From positions 1,020,501-1,084,500 of the forward strand of contig NZ_CP107942.1 in NCBI RefSeq assembly GCF_036053395.1: a DNA stretch of 64,000 bases. Direction: 5' to 3'. The DNA comes from Actinoplanes sp. NBC_00393. Lineage in GTDB: Bacteria; Actinomycetota; Actinomycetes; Mycobacteriales; Micromonosporaceae. Position 1 is the first letter of the stretch. Each line of letters opens with the position of its first letter. Positions 51,824 to 59,180 of the stretch are shown piece after piece. The notes beneath the pieces are model-generated. The model saw only the letters and a program-made list of their open reading frames with translations, was not told the DNA's origin and made no database searches. The position numbers and the translations under genes were made by a program.

Positions 51824-52999
51824 GTGCAGTCCTTCACCCTCGGCGCGGCCGCGTCGCATCGGCATCCGGTCGGCATGGCCTGGTCCCGGGCCTACGACCT
51901 GGCCCGGGACACGCCGCGCCCGCTGCCCGCCGAACCGGCCGAGGTGAACTCGGCGCTCGGCCGGGTCCTCGCCGAACCGGTCTGTGCCGCGGTGCCGGTG
52001 CCGGCCTTCGACTGCGCGGCCATGGACGGCTACGCCGTGGCCGGCCCTGGTCCGTGGACCGTGATCGGCCGGGTTCTCGCCGGCGCCGCCGGTCCGGGGG
52101 AGTTGGCGGCCGGGACGGGGGTCGAGATCGGCACCGGGGCGCCGGTTCCGGACGGGGCCGAGGCGGTGCTGCCGTACGAGGACTGCCGGCGAGAAGGAGC
52201 GATCGTCACCGGCAGGCTCGGCCCGCGCAGCCACATTCGGCGGGTGGGTGAGGACGGGCCGGCCGGGGATCTGGTTGTGCCGGCCGGGAGAACGGTGACC
52301 GCCACAGTTGCGGCTGCGGCGGTGCAGGCCGGGGTCGAGCAGGTTCTCGCGTACCGGCGGCCGACGGTGACACTGCTGGTCACCGGGGACGAGGTGATCA
52401 CCGCGGGTCTGCCGGGGCCGGGGCAGGTGCGGGATTCGTTCACCGGGCTGGTCGGCGCGGTGACCTCGCGGGCCGGTGGAGAGCTGACGGAGCGTCGCCA
52501 CCTGCGGGACGACGCGGCACTTCTGCGTGACGCGCTCGACGCGGGGACCGATGTCATCGTGGTGAGCGGCTCGTCGTCGCGCGGGGCCGCCGACCACCTG
52601 CACGCCGTGCTTGAAGAGCGGCGGGCCACCTGGCACGTGCGGGGTGTCGCCTGCCGGCCGGGACATCCGCAGGGCCTCGCCGAGCTTCCGGACGGGCGGT
52701 GGGTGGTCAGCCTGCCCGGGAACCCGTACGCCGGGCTGGTCGCGGCGCTCACGCTGCTCGAACCGCTGCTGCACACGCTCGGCGGGCGAGTCACCGGGCC
52801 GCTGCCGCGACGGCCGGTGACCGGGGCGGCCCGGTTGATGCGGGACGGCGTACGCGTCGTACCGGTGCTGTGGGACGGCCGCATCGTCGGAGGCAGCGGC
52901 GCCGCCGGTCTGCGTGCTGCCGCGGCGGCGGACGCGCTCGCCGTGCTGCCCGCCGGCTGGATCGACGGCGACGCGGCGGTGACGCTCGCCCTACCATGA
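51824..52999 (+). CDS. moeA: Molybdopterin molybdenumtransferase MoeA-like
   Basis: 391 residues from GTG 51824; an earlier GTG at 51806 is possible. MoeA-type blocks are VPAFDCAAMDGYAVAGPGPW, IGTGAPVPDGAEAVLPYEDC, LLVTGDEVI, DVIVVSGSSSRGAADHLHAV and SLPGNPYAGLVA. The SGSSSRGAADH loop differs from the usual SGG-x-S-x-GxxD, with Asp displaced, so activity may differ. It inserts molybdate into molybdopterin. No other moa/mob genes are adjacent. Confidence 0.85.
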   Translation: MQSFTLGAAASHRHPVGMAWSRAYDLARDTPRPLPAEPAEVNSALGRVLAEPVCAAVPVPAFDCAAMDGYAVAGPGPWTVIGRVLAGAAGPGELAAGTGVEIGTGAPVPDGAEAVLPYEDCRREGAIVTGRLGPRSHIRRVGEDGPAGDLVVPAGRTVTATVAAAAVQAGVEQVLAYRRPTVTLLVTGDEVITAGLPGPGQVRDSFTGLVGAVTSRAGGELTERRHLRDDAALLRDALDAGTDVIVVSGSSSRGAADHLHAVLEERRATWHVRGVACRPGHPQGLAELPDGRWVVSLPGNPYAGLVAALTLLEPLLHTLGGRVTGPLPRRPVTGAARLMRDGVRVVPVLWDGRIVGGSGAAGLRAAAAADALAVLPAGWIDGDAAVTLALP

Positions 53000-53005
53000 T
53001 CGTCG

Positions 53006-53662
53006 ATGCGGACGAAGCGCTCTCCCACCTTCGCCACGGCCGGCCTCGCCGTGGCCACGATCCTGGCCGTCGCGGCCCGGATTCTGGGTGAGTGGTTTCC
53101 CGGGTGGGCCGTTCTGCTGCTGCTCACCGTCGTCCTGGGCGCGGGACTGACGGTGCTGGGACAACGGGAACTGCTGCGCCGCCGCGCTCAGGCGTGGGCA
53201 GCGTCCGCCGGCTGGACTGCCGTCGCGCGCGACGACCGGCTCTGGCCCTGGCAGGGGCTGCAGCTCCACGGCGAGGTGCGGGTGGAGCGGGCCTGGACGC
53301 GGGACGTGGACGGATTTGCGGTGACCACCGGCGAGATCCGGTGGACGGGCGGCGCGCTGTCCGGCGCCGTTCTGCCGCGGCACGGCAAGGGCGCGTTCGT
53401 GGTGGTCCGGCTGCCGCGGGCGGTGCCGGACATGGCGGTGCGGTTGCCGTACCGGTTCGTCGGGGACTGGCCGCGGCAGACCGAACCCGAGGTGCGGCAG
53501 GCTTTTCTGGACGGCCGGATCCCGCCGTGGACCGTACGCGAGGGCGAGCTTTTCACCATTGAGCCGCAGGACGGACTGTTCCTGGATCCGGACGTTCTGG
53601 ATCGTGCGGTGCGGCGGGCGCTGCTCGCCGTACGGATGCTCGAACTTGATCTTTTGGATTGA
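53006..53662 (+). CDS. Membrane-associated hypothetical protein, 218 residues
   Basis: I do not recognise a named family. Two N-terminal membrane helices (TFATAGLAVATILAVAARIL and WAVLLLLTVVLGAGLTVLG) are followed by a soluble domain of about 160 residues. That domain has LWPWQGLQLHGEVRVERAW, GKGAFVVVRLPRAVPDMAV and RIPPWTVREGELFTIEPQDG. A remnant of a second copy lies on the other strand upstream of moeA. The gene follows moeA by six bases, so it may be co-transcribed. Confidence 0.68.
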   Translation: MRTKRSPTFATAGLAVATILAVAARILGEWFPGWAVLLLLTVVLGAGLTVLGQRELLRRRAQAWAASAGWTAVARDDRLWPWQGLQLHGEVRVERAWTRDVDGFAVTTGEIRWTGGALSGAVLPRHGKGAFVVVRLPRAVPDMAVRLPYRFVGDWPRQTEPEVRQAFLDGRIPPWTVREGELFTIEPQDGLFLDPDVLDRAVRRALLAVRMLELDLLD

Positions 53663-53803
53663 TGATCATGTCGGTTATCCGACGGTGCCCGGACAACGGT
53701 GCGGACCTGCCCGAAATCTCGCAAAATGTGGGCCGATCCGGCTTGGTGCAGGTGGCGGGCCTGCCATACCCTGTGGGCCCGGCAGCGAGGGGGAGGGGCG
53801 CGG

Positions 53804-54337
53804 GTGACGGTGGCGACCGTGGTGTTCCTGGTGATCGGCGGGGTGGGGATCGCGCTACTGGCGTTCGCTCTGCTCGGCGGGGAACTGGCGCACATCGGCA
53901 ACATCAGCGCGGACGGGCTGGTCTCTCTCGAGGCGATCGCCGGATTCCTGGGCGCGTTCGGGTTCGCCGGCGCGATCACCTCGGAGCTGCTCGATGCGCG
54001 TACCCCCGGATTGATCGCCGCCTCCGCGGCGGTGGCCGCCGTGGCCGCGGTGATTGCCGCCTGGCTCGCGCTGAAGCTGTCCCGCGCGGCCCGCGACATG
54101 CCGACCGACGCCACCCCCACCCGGCAGCACCTCGTCGGCACGCTCGGCGTGGTGGTCACGCCGGTGCCCGCCGGCAGCGGCTACGGCGAGGTGCGGATCC
54201 GGCTCGGCGGGCAGCCGGTGAAACTCAACGCCCGCGCCGACCAGGCCCTGCCGGCCGGCACCCAGATCTTCGTGGTGGAAGCACCCACCGACACCTCCGT
54301 CGTCGTCGAGGCGACGCCAACCCCCGGAAGGGCATAA
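53804..54337 (+). CDS. NfeD-like membrane protein, flotillin partner
   Basis: 177 residues from GTG 53804 with GGGGAGGGG upstream. Three membrane helices (ATVVFLVIGGVGIALLAFAL, ISLEAIAGFLGAFGFAGAI-like and AASAAVAAVAAVIAAWLAL) precede a small OB-like domain (LVGTLGVVVTPVPAGSGYGE). This layout matches the short NfeD/YuaF proteins encoded beside flotillins. The flotillin gene starts directly after its stop. Together they likely organise membrane microdomains. Confidence 0.75.
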   Translation: MTVATVVFLVIGGVGIALLAFALLGGELAHIGNISADGLVSLEAIAGFLGAFGFAGAITSELLDARTPGLIAASAAVAAVAAVIAAWLALKLSRAARDMPTDATPTRQHLVGTLGVVVTPVPAGSGYGEVRIRLGGQPVKLNARADQALPAGTQIFVVEAPTDTSVVVEATPTPGRA

Positions 54338-55843
54338 ATGTCACCACTGCTGATCGCGATCGGCGGCGCGTTGCTGCTGATCATCCTGCTCGTGCTGTTC
54401 GTGCTCTCCCGGATCAAGGTGGCCGGGCCGAACGAGGCGTTCATCATCACCGGGCGCAAGGGCCGGGTGACGCAGTCGGCGGACGGCACCAGCAGCACCG
54501 ACCTGTCCGGTCAGAAGGTCGTGATGGGCGCCTCGGTGTTCGTCATGCCGGTCGTGCAGCGTCTCCAGTCCCTCGACCTGTCCAGCCGCCGCATCGACGT
54601 CAGCATCAAGGGCGCGGTGTCGAAGCAGGGCATCCGCGCCGAGCTGCACGGCGTCGCCATCGTCAAGGTCGGCGGCACCGAGGACGCGATCCGCGCCGCC
54701 GCCCAGCGGTTCCTGCACCAGCAGGCCGAGATCGAGGACTTCACCCGTGAGGTGCTCGCCGGCGCGCTGCGCTCGATCGTCGGCCGGCTGACCGTCGAGG
54801 AGATCATCCGGGACCGGGCGGCGTTCGCCAGCGCGGTCGCCGAGGAGGCCGAGCACTCGATGACCAACCAGGGTCTGGTGCTCGACACGTTCCAGCTGCA
54901 GGACATCCTGGCCGAAGGGTCGTACCTGCAGGACCTGGGCCGGCCCGAGGCCGCCCGCGTGCTCAAGGACGCGGCGATCGCCGAGGCCCGCGCCCGGCAG
55001 GCCGCCGAGCAGGAGCGGCTGCTCGCCGAGGAGGCCATCGCCGAGGCGCAGCGCAACCTGAACCTCAAGCAGGCCTCCATCGCTGCCGAGATCGACGCCG
55101 CCAAGGCCAAGTCGGCGGCCGCCGGCCCGCTCGCCCAGGCGGAGCGGGACCAGGCGATCCTCGCCGAACAGCAGAAGGTCGCCGAGCAGAACGCCGAGCT
55201 CAAGCAGCGCCAGCTCGACACCGAGGTGCGCAAGCCGGCCGACGCGGCGCGGTACAAGGTCGAGCAGGAGGCCGAGGCGGCCCGCAACGCGTCGGTCATC
55301 GGCGCCGACGCGCAGCGGCAGGCCACCATCGCGGCCGCTCAGGCGTCAGCGGAGCAGGCGCGGCTCACCGGTGAGGGTGAGCGGGCCCGCCGGGCCGCGC
55401 TCGCCGAGGCGCACGCCATCGAGGGTGCCAAGGATGGTGAGGCGGAGCAGCGCCGGCGTACCGCGATCGCCGACGCGATCGAGCGTGAGGGCGCGGCCGA
55501 GGCCGCGGCCATCCTGGCCCGTGGGCAGGCGGAGGCCGAGGCGATGGCGCGCAAGGCCGAGGCATTCGCGGCGTACGGTGAAGCGGCCGTTCTCGACCTG
55601 CTGGTGAAGGTGCTGCCGCAGGTCGTCGAGGCGGCCAGCGCGCCGATGGGTGCGATCGACAAGATGACGGTAATCTCGACGGACGGCGCTTCGTCGCTGA
55701 CCAAGTCGGTCGCCAACAACGTGGCCCAGGGCCTGCAGCTCGGCAGCGACCTGACCGGCGTCGACCTGACCGGCCTGCTCGCCAAGCTCGGCGCCGCCGG
55801 GGTGCGGGGCACCAGCGAGGCGAACGGCCGCGAGATCGAGTAG
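54338..55843 (+). CDS. Flotillin family SPFH protein
   Basis: 501 residues. An N-terminal hydrophobic anchor (LIAIGGALLLIILLVLFVLS) is followed by the SPFH domain (VAGPNEAFIITGRKGRV to QDILAEGSYLQDLGRPEAAR). A long coiled coil of Glu/Ala repeats covers about residues 215-400, and a flotillin C-terminal region follows (YGEAAVLDLLVKVLPQVVEA). It resembles bacterial FloT/YuaG, a scaffold of lipid microdomains. It immediately follows the NfeD-like gene with no spacing. Confidence 0.92.
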   Translation: MSPLLIAIGGALLLIILLVLFVLSRIKVAGPNEAFIITGRKGRVTQSADGTSSTDLSGQKVVMGASVFVMPVVQRLQSLDLSSRRIDVSIKGAVSKQGIRAELHGVAIVKVGGTEDAIRAAAQRFLHQQAEIEDFTREVLAGALRSIVGRLTVEEIIRDRAAFASAVAEEAEHSMTNQGLVLDTFQLQDILAEGSYLQDLGRPEAARVLKDAAIAEARARQAAEQERLLAEEAIAEAQRNLNLKQASIAAEIDAAKAKSAAAGPLAQAERDQAILAEQQKVAEQNAELKQRQLDTEVRKPADAARYKVEQEAEAARNASVIGADAQRQATIAAAQASAEQARLTGEGERARRAALAEAHAIEGAKDGEAEQRRRTAIADAIEREGAAEAAAILARGQAEAEAMARKAEAFAAYGEAAVLDLLVKVLPQVVEAASAPMGAIDKMTVISTDGASSLTKSVANNVAQGLQLGSDLTGVDLTGLLAKLGAAGVRGTSEANGREIE

Positions 55844-55856
55844 CCGTTCTTTCGCC

Positions 55857-55885
55857 GGGCCGGCCCGCGTGTGGTGGGCCGGCCC
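55857..55885. terminator. GC-rich hairpin after the flotillin gene
   Basis: GGGCCGGCCC occurs at 55857-55866 and again at 55876-55885; each is self-complementary and the two can pair as a 10-bp stem. There is no T-tract. Further GGCCGGCCCG copies at about 55912 make alternative folds. Confidence 0.45.
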
Positions 55886-56022
55886 CGTGCCGGGCTGGTC
55901 CGCGTGTGGCGTGGCCGGCCCGCTCCCTGCTCGCTACCGGGATAGTGCTGGCGTCAGCCGCCGGCGGGCCGATTGCTCCGGCAAGCCGACCCGCACCGCC
56001 TGACCCCAGGGAGTCCCGCCAC

Positions 56023-56409
56023 ATGGCCGTGAAGACCCGCACCGCCACGGTCCTGGTCGTCGACGACGACGAGGGCGTCCGGGAGCTGATCGCCTTCCTG
56101 CTGCAGCGGGCCGGCTACCGGGCCGTCACCGCGACCGACGGCCCGGAAGCATTGCGGATCTTCACTGATACCCGGCCCGACCTGGTCATCCTGGACATGG
56201 TGATGCCGGGCCTGGACGGCGTCAGCGTCTGCGAGCGGATCCGCGCTGATGCTGCGACCGCCGCGATGCCGGTGGTCATGATGAGCGGGCGGGCGACGAA
56301 GACGGAGATCGCGTCGGCCTTCGCTTCGGGCGCCGTCGAATACCTCGACAAGCCGGTCCACCCGGGCGAACTGATCTCACTGCTGCGCATGCTGCTGCCC
56401 GATCGCTGA
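56023..56409 (+). CDS. Single-domain response regulator
   Basis: 128 residues, a stand-alone CheY-like receiver. The acidic pocket is in VLVVDDDEGV, the phospho-acceptor Asp is residue 58 (LVILDMVMPGLDG), the Thr/Ser switch is in VVMMSGRATK and the Lys in VEYLDKPVHPGEL. It has no output domain, so it acts through protein contact or in a phosphorelay. No partner kinase is adjacent. An IS701-type element follows. Confidence 0.9.
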   Translation: MAVKTRTATVLVVDDDEGVRELIAFLLQRAGYRAVTATDGPEALRIFTDTRPDLVILDMVMPGLDGVSVCERIRADAATAAMPVVMMSGRATKTEIASAFASGAVEYLDKPVHPGELISLLRMLLPDR

Positions 56410-56485
56410 AAAGGTCTCTGCCCGGCAAGTAGTCCCTCGGCGCCAACTCCCGCGCACTGAAACGGCTGAAATGCCCGGCTGGCTC

Positions 56486-57877
56486 TTAGTACTGCTACGG
56501 GGGTTCGTAGCTTCCGAGCGTGCTGAGTCGTTTGCGGTAGTGGGAGTTGCGGGCTCGCTGCAGGCAGCGGCGGCGGAAGTTGGACCAGGCCAGTATGTGT
56601 GCGGCGGGGTGCTGGACAGCCAGGACGAGAGCGGCGAACAGGCGTCTGATCTCGTTGACGGTCAGCGGGATCAGGCCGTCCTCGTCATCGTCGGCGGGTG
56701 TTTGCTGGCGGCGTTCTCGGTGGTGCGGGTGACGATGAGGAACGCGGCGGCGGCCATGGCCAGGGTGATGTGGGCATACCAGCCGTCGTAGCGGCGGGCC
56801 TGGTACTGGTCCAGGCCGACCTCGTTCTTGGTGGTCTGGAAGCCCTCCTCGACCGCCCACCGTGAGCCCGCCGTGCGAACGAGAGTCCGTAGCCGGGTAC
56901 CGCGCGGGCCGAAGCACACGTAGTAGGCCAGCTCGCCGGTGTTGATGTTGCGGCGGGCGAGAACCCAGCCGCGGCGGCCGTGCGGGAACTCAGCACGGAT
57001 CGGGGTGGACACCCAGTCGTAGACCCGCGGCCCATGGGCGCCGTCGCCGCAGGAGATCCGCCGCCATGCCCCGGCCCGGATTCGGCTGATGAGGGCGTCG
57101 ACGCGGGTGGTGGTGTGCAGTCCGGCAGGCACCTCATGATCTTTGCGGGTGGCCATCACGTAGTGGATGTCTTGTTCTTCGCACCAGTCGCGCAGACCCC
57201 GGTTCTGGCCGTAGGCCTCGTCGGCGGTGAACCAGGCGAACGGCGTCCCGGCGTCGACGGCGCGTTCCAGCATGGTTTTCGCCTGCTGTGGTTTGGTCGC
57301 GAACGCGACCTCGTCGCCGATGTTCGCCTTGCGGCACCGGTCTCGGTCGTCGGTCCACGATGCCGGCAGATACAGCTCCCGGTCGATCAACGCCTGCCCG
57401 GCCGGGGCGTGATAGGCGAGGAAAACCCCGATCTGGCAGTTGTCGACCTTGCCGGTGGTCCCGGTGTACTGCCGTTGGACCCCGGCGGAGTGTTTGCCCT
57501 TCTTGATGAACCCGGTCTCGTCAGCGACCAGCACTCCACCCGGATCGCCGAGCTCCGCGACGATCCGGGCCCGGACAGCGTCACGGACCGCGTCCCGGTC
57601 GAAACACGGGCTGCACAGCAGCGCTTGCATCGAGTCCGGGGTGGCATCACCGGCATGCTCGGCGAGGGTCCAGCTGTTACGCCGTTCGATCGGAGCCATC
57701 AATCCGCGCAAGTACTTCCGTGCCTGCCAGCGGGTCTCCACCCGGCCGAAATGGTGCGAGAACTCCAGGAAGAACTCCTGGAACGCCTCATCCCAACCCT
57801 GAACCTGCTCAACCGTCACCACGTCCGGCAAACGATCCAGAACTACTCGAAGTAGTGATCCGCCGTAGCAGTATTAG
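56486..57877. mobile_element. IS701-family insertion sequence with TTAG target duplication
   Basis: The element spans 56490-57873 (1384 bp). Ends are inverted repeats TACTGCTACGG (56490-56500) and CCGTAGCAGTA (57863-57873), with similarity continuing inward. TTAG at 56486-56489 and 57874-57877 is a 4-bp duplication fitting the YTAR target of IS701 elements. The empty site restores CGGCTGGCTCTTAGGGTCG, which matches CGGCTGGCGCTGAGGGTCG of the repeat copy alongside. Confidence 0.85.
56495..57831 (-). pseudogene. IS701-family transposase, frameshifted near the C-terminus
   Basis: From the ATG at 57831 the main frame gives 386 residues with IS701 motifs: VLVADETGFIKKGKHSAGVQ, WFTADEAYGQNRGLRDW, RWAVEEGFQTTKNEVGLDQY and HITLAMAAAAFLIVTR. 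It stops at 56671. The expected C-terminus continues in the -1 frame (DDEDGLIPLTVNEIRRLFAA, AHILAWSNFRRRCLQRAR) to the stop at 56495. An unbroken protein would be about 435 residues, normal for the family. No classic slippery heptamer is present at the junction, so a mutation is more likely than programmed frameshifting. Confidence 0.8.
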
Positions 57878-57990
57878 GGTCGTTTCCGGGTCCCGCAGGC
57901 AGCCGTGGGAGCCAGCCGCGTTGCTCGGCTGGCGCTGAGGGTCGTTTCCCGGTCCTGTAGGCAGCCGTGGGAGCCAGCCGGGTTCGAGTC
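57874..57990. repeat. REP-like 65-bp repeat, two copies
   Basis: Units read CGGCTGGCGCTGAGGGTCG, then TTTCC(C/G)GG, then GGCAGCCGTGGGAGCCAGCC. The first copy was split by the IS701 element, with its beginning at about 56476-56489. CGGCTGGC and GCCAGCCG in each unit are complementary, so each unit can fold as a hairpin. Related copies lie at 5167-5310. Confidence 0.75.
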
Positions 57991-58037
57991 AGGCGGCGTT
58001 GCCGGGATCTGGTGCGGCGTGGATAGCATCGGCGGGC

Positions 58038-58394
58038 ATGACGGCCGGTGGGTGGTTCACCAGGGAGCGGTTCGGCAGCCCTCGGCGGAACCTCGGCGCC
58101 TTCGTGGTGTTCTGCGGGCTGGTTCTCTTCGCCGTCGCCGGCCTCGTTGCGGGGGTCCTCTTCGTGATGGCCAGTGACGCCTGCGGATCCGGTGACCCGC
58201 AGCTGATCTGTTCGACGACCGGGCAGAACCTGGCCGCCGGCCTCCCGATGGGCGCCGCCTTGCTCGGGGTTCTCGTCGGGGGCGCCGGGTTGTTCGTGGG
58301 CCGGCCGCTGCGTACCCCGCTCCTGGTCGCCGGATTTATGATCGTCATTCTGGGGATCGTGGCCGGTGGGCTGGTCGCCGCAACCGGCCGTTAA
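58038..58394 (+). CDS. Small membrane protein, 118 residues
   Basis: From ATG 58038 (MTAGGWFTRERFGSP) the protein has three hydrophobic helices: AFVVFCGLVLFAVAGLVAGV, NLAAGLPMGAALLGVLVGGA and LLVAGFMIVILGIVAGGLVA. Between the first and second are two cysteines (ACGSGDPQLIC) in an extracytoplasmic loop that could form a disulfide. No named family is recognised. The preceding 200 bases are repeat DNA, so it probably has its own promoter. Confidence 0.62.
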   Translation: MTAGGWFTRERFGSPRRNLGAFVVFCGLVLFAVAGLVAGVLFVMASDACGSGDPQLICSTTGQNLAAGLPMGAALLGVLVGGAGLFVGRPLRTPLLVAGFMIVILGIVAGGLVAATGR

Positions 58395-58399
58395 TTGCA

Positions 58400-58428
58400 T
58401 TGCGCCTGATCGAGGCGGCGCATAGGTT
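58400..58428 (+). promoter_or_regulatory. Promoter of a small transcription unit
   Basis: TTGCGC (58400-58405) and TAGGTT (58423-58428) are separated by exactly 17 bases. They would start transcription near 58435. The unit then holds a GGAGGGAG ribosome-binding site, a 14-codon reading frame and a terminator. Confidence 0.5.
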
Positions 58429-58470
58429 CAACTCAACTGATCCAGCAAGCAGTGGAGGGAGTGGCCGGTC

Positions 58471-58515
58471 ATGTCGTTCTACCCGTCTTATGAGCCCGGC
58501 CGGTGGCGCTGCTAG
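58471..58515 (+). CDS. Possible 14-residue small ORF (MSFYPSYEPGRWRC)
   Basis: ATG TCG to TAG encodes MSFYPSYEPGRWRC, rich in aromatic residues and ending in Cys. GGAGGGAG lies at 58454-58461, about 12 bases upstream, and a GTG at 58461 would give a different 10-residue peptide. A promoter-like pair lies upstream and a hairpin with T4 downstream, so a transcript is likely. Whether the peptide is made, or the RNA itself matters, is not clear. Confidence 0.35.
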   Translation: MSFYPSYEPGRWRC

Positions 58516-58538
58516 CAGGTTCAGCTAGCGATTTTCGC

Positions 58539-58570
58539 GCCGCCCTTCCGGATCGGAACGGGCGGCTTTT
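58539..58570 (+). terminator. Intrinsic terminator after the small ORF
   Basis: GCCGCCC (58539-58545) plus TTCCG pair with CGGAA and GGGCGGC (58560-58566) with one bulged C, followed by TTTT. It ends the small unit 14 bases before the tRNA-Pro gene. Confidence 0.75.
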
Positions 58571-58583
58571 CTGTATCTCGACG

Positions 58584-58657
58584 CGGGTATTGGCGCAGCT
58601 TGGCAGCGCGCTCGGCTTGGGACCGAGAGGCCGCAGGTTCGAATCCTGCATACCCGA
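58584..58657 (+). tRNA. tRNA-Pro (TGG)
   Basis: 74 nt. The acceptor stem CGGGTAT pairs with ATACCCG and the discriminator is A. The anticodon stem CTCGG/CCGAG encloses CTTGGGA, giving anticodon TGG. The T arm GCAGG-TTCGAAT-CCTGC is complete. No CCA is encoded. Confidence 0.95.
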
Positions 58658-58668
58658 CGAACACATCT

Positions 58669-58756
58669 GGATGGGCCAGCCGAGGGCAGGCGACGGCCGC
58701 GGTCTCGAAAACCGTTGGGGAGAAATCCCGTGTCGGTTCGATCCCGACCCCATCCG
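58669..58756 (+). tRNA. tRNA-Ser (CGA)
   Basis: 88 nt with a long variable arm. The acceptor GGATGGG pairs with CCCATCC and the discriminator is G. The anticodon loop CTCGAAA gives CGA. CCA is encoded at 58757-58759, and its last A appears to be the first base of the next tRNA. Confidence 0.95.
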
Positions 58757-58758
58757 CC

Positions 58759-58834
58759 AGCGGAGTAGAGGAGTTCGGTCGTCCTCGCGGGTCTCATAAA
58801 CCCGAAATCGCCGGTTCGAATCCGGCCTCCGCCA
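58759..58834 (+). tRNA. tRNA-Met-like (CAT), unusual acceptor end
   Basis: 76 nt. The D arm GAGG/CCTC, anticodon arm CGGGT-CTCATAA-ACCCG and T arm GCCGG-TTCGAAT-CCGGC are complete. The acceptor AGCGGAG pairs with CTCCGCC except for A1-C72. It lacks the three G-C pairs of initiator tRNA next to the loop. It may be elongator Met, a lysidine-modified Ile, or a degenerate extra copy. Confidence 0.8.
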
Positions 58835-58850
58835 CTGCGTAACCGGCCGG

Positions 58851-59053
58851 CGAAATGTAGGCGCCCAGCGGACCGTACAGTCACCCACCAAATCGTGTAG
58901 TGACAGAGCGCCAAGGCTTTTGACCAGCACCGGGTCAGCAGCCGCTACACGGTTCGGTGGGTGATCAAGGTGCCGCGACGAGCCGAGGCATTCGTATAGC
59001 GCCCTGGTCATCGCGGTGGCGTCCTATACGGTCCGCTGGGTGCCTACACGAAA
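58851..59053. mobile_element. 193-bp MITE with 25-bp terminal inverted repeats and CGAAA duplication
   Basis: The element is 58856-59048. Ends begin TGTAGGC and share CCCAGCGGACCG; 58856-58880 matches the complement of 59024-59048 with two changes. CGAAA at 58851-58855 and 59049-59053 is a perfect 5-bp target duplication. Inside, 58881-58902 pairs with 58943-58964 (three transitions), TGACC/GGTCA pairs at 58921-58937, and CCGCGA segments near 58973 and 59012 pair. No protein is encoded. Confidence 0.75.
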
Positions 59054-59097
59054 AGCCAGGCCGAAGCCAGGCGAGAAAGGCGAGAGCCTGGCACCAC

Positions 59098-59178
59098 GCG
59101 AGTGCGCCGACGCGGGAGAGTCGGGACCGGCTGTAAACCGGTTGCTTCGCTGAGGGGGTTCGAATCCCTCCACTCGCA
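59098..59178 (+). tRNA. tRNA-Tyr (GTA)
   Basis: 81 nt. The acceptor GCGAGTG pairs with CACTCGC and the discriminator is A. The anticodon stem ACCGG/CCGGT encloses CTGTAAA, giving GTA. A class II variable arm and T arm GAGGG-TTCGAAT-CCCTC are present. It ends three bases before the rtcB stop on the opposite strand. Confidence 0.95.
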
Positions 59179-59180
59179 CG

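Noticed and set aside
58759..58834. Initiator tRNA-fMet
   Set aside because: The anticodon stem lacks the three consecutive G-C pairs next to the loop, and the end mismatch is A1-C72, not C1-A72.
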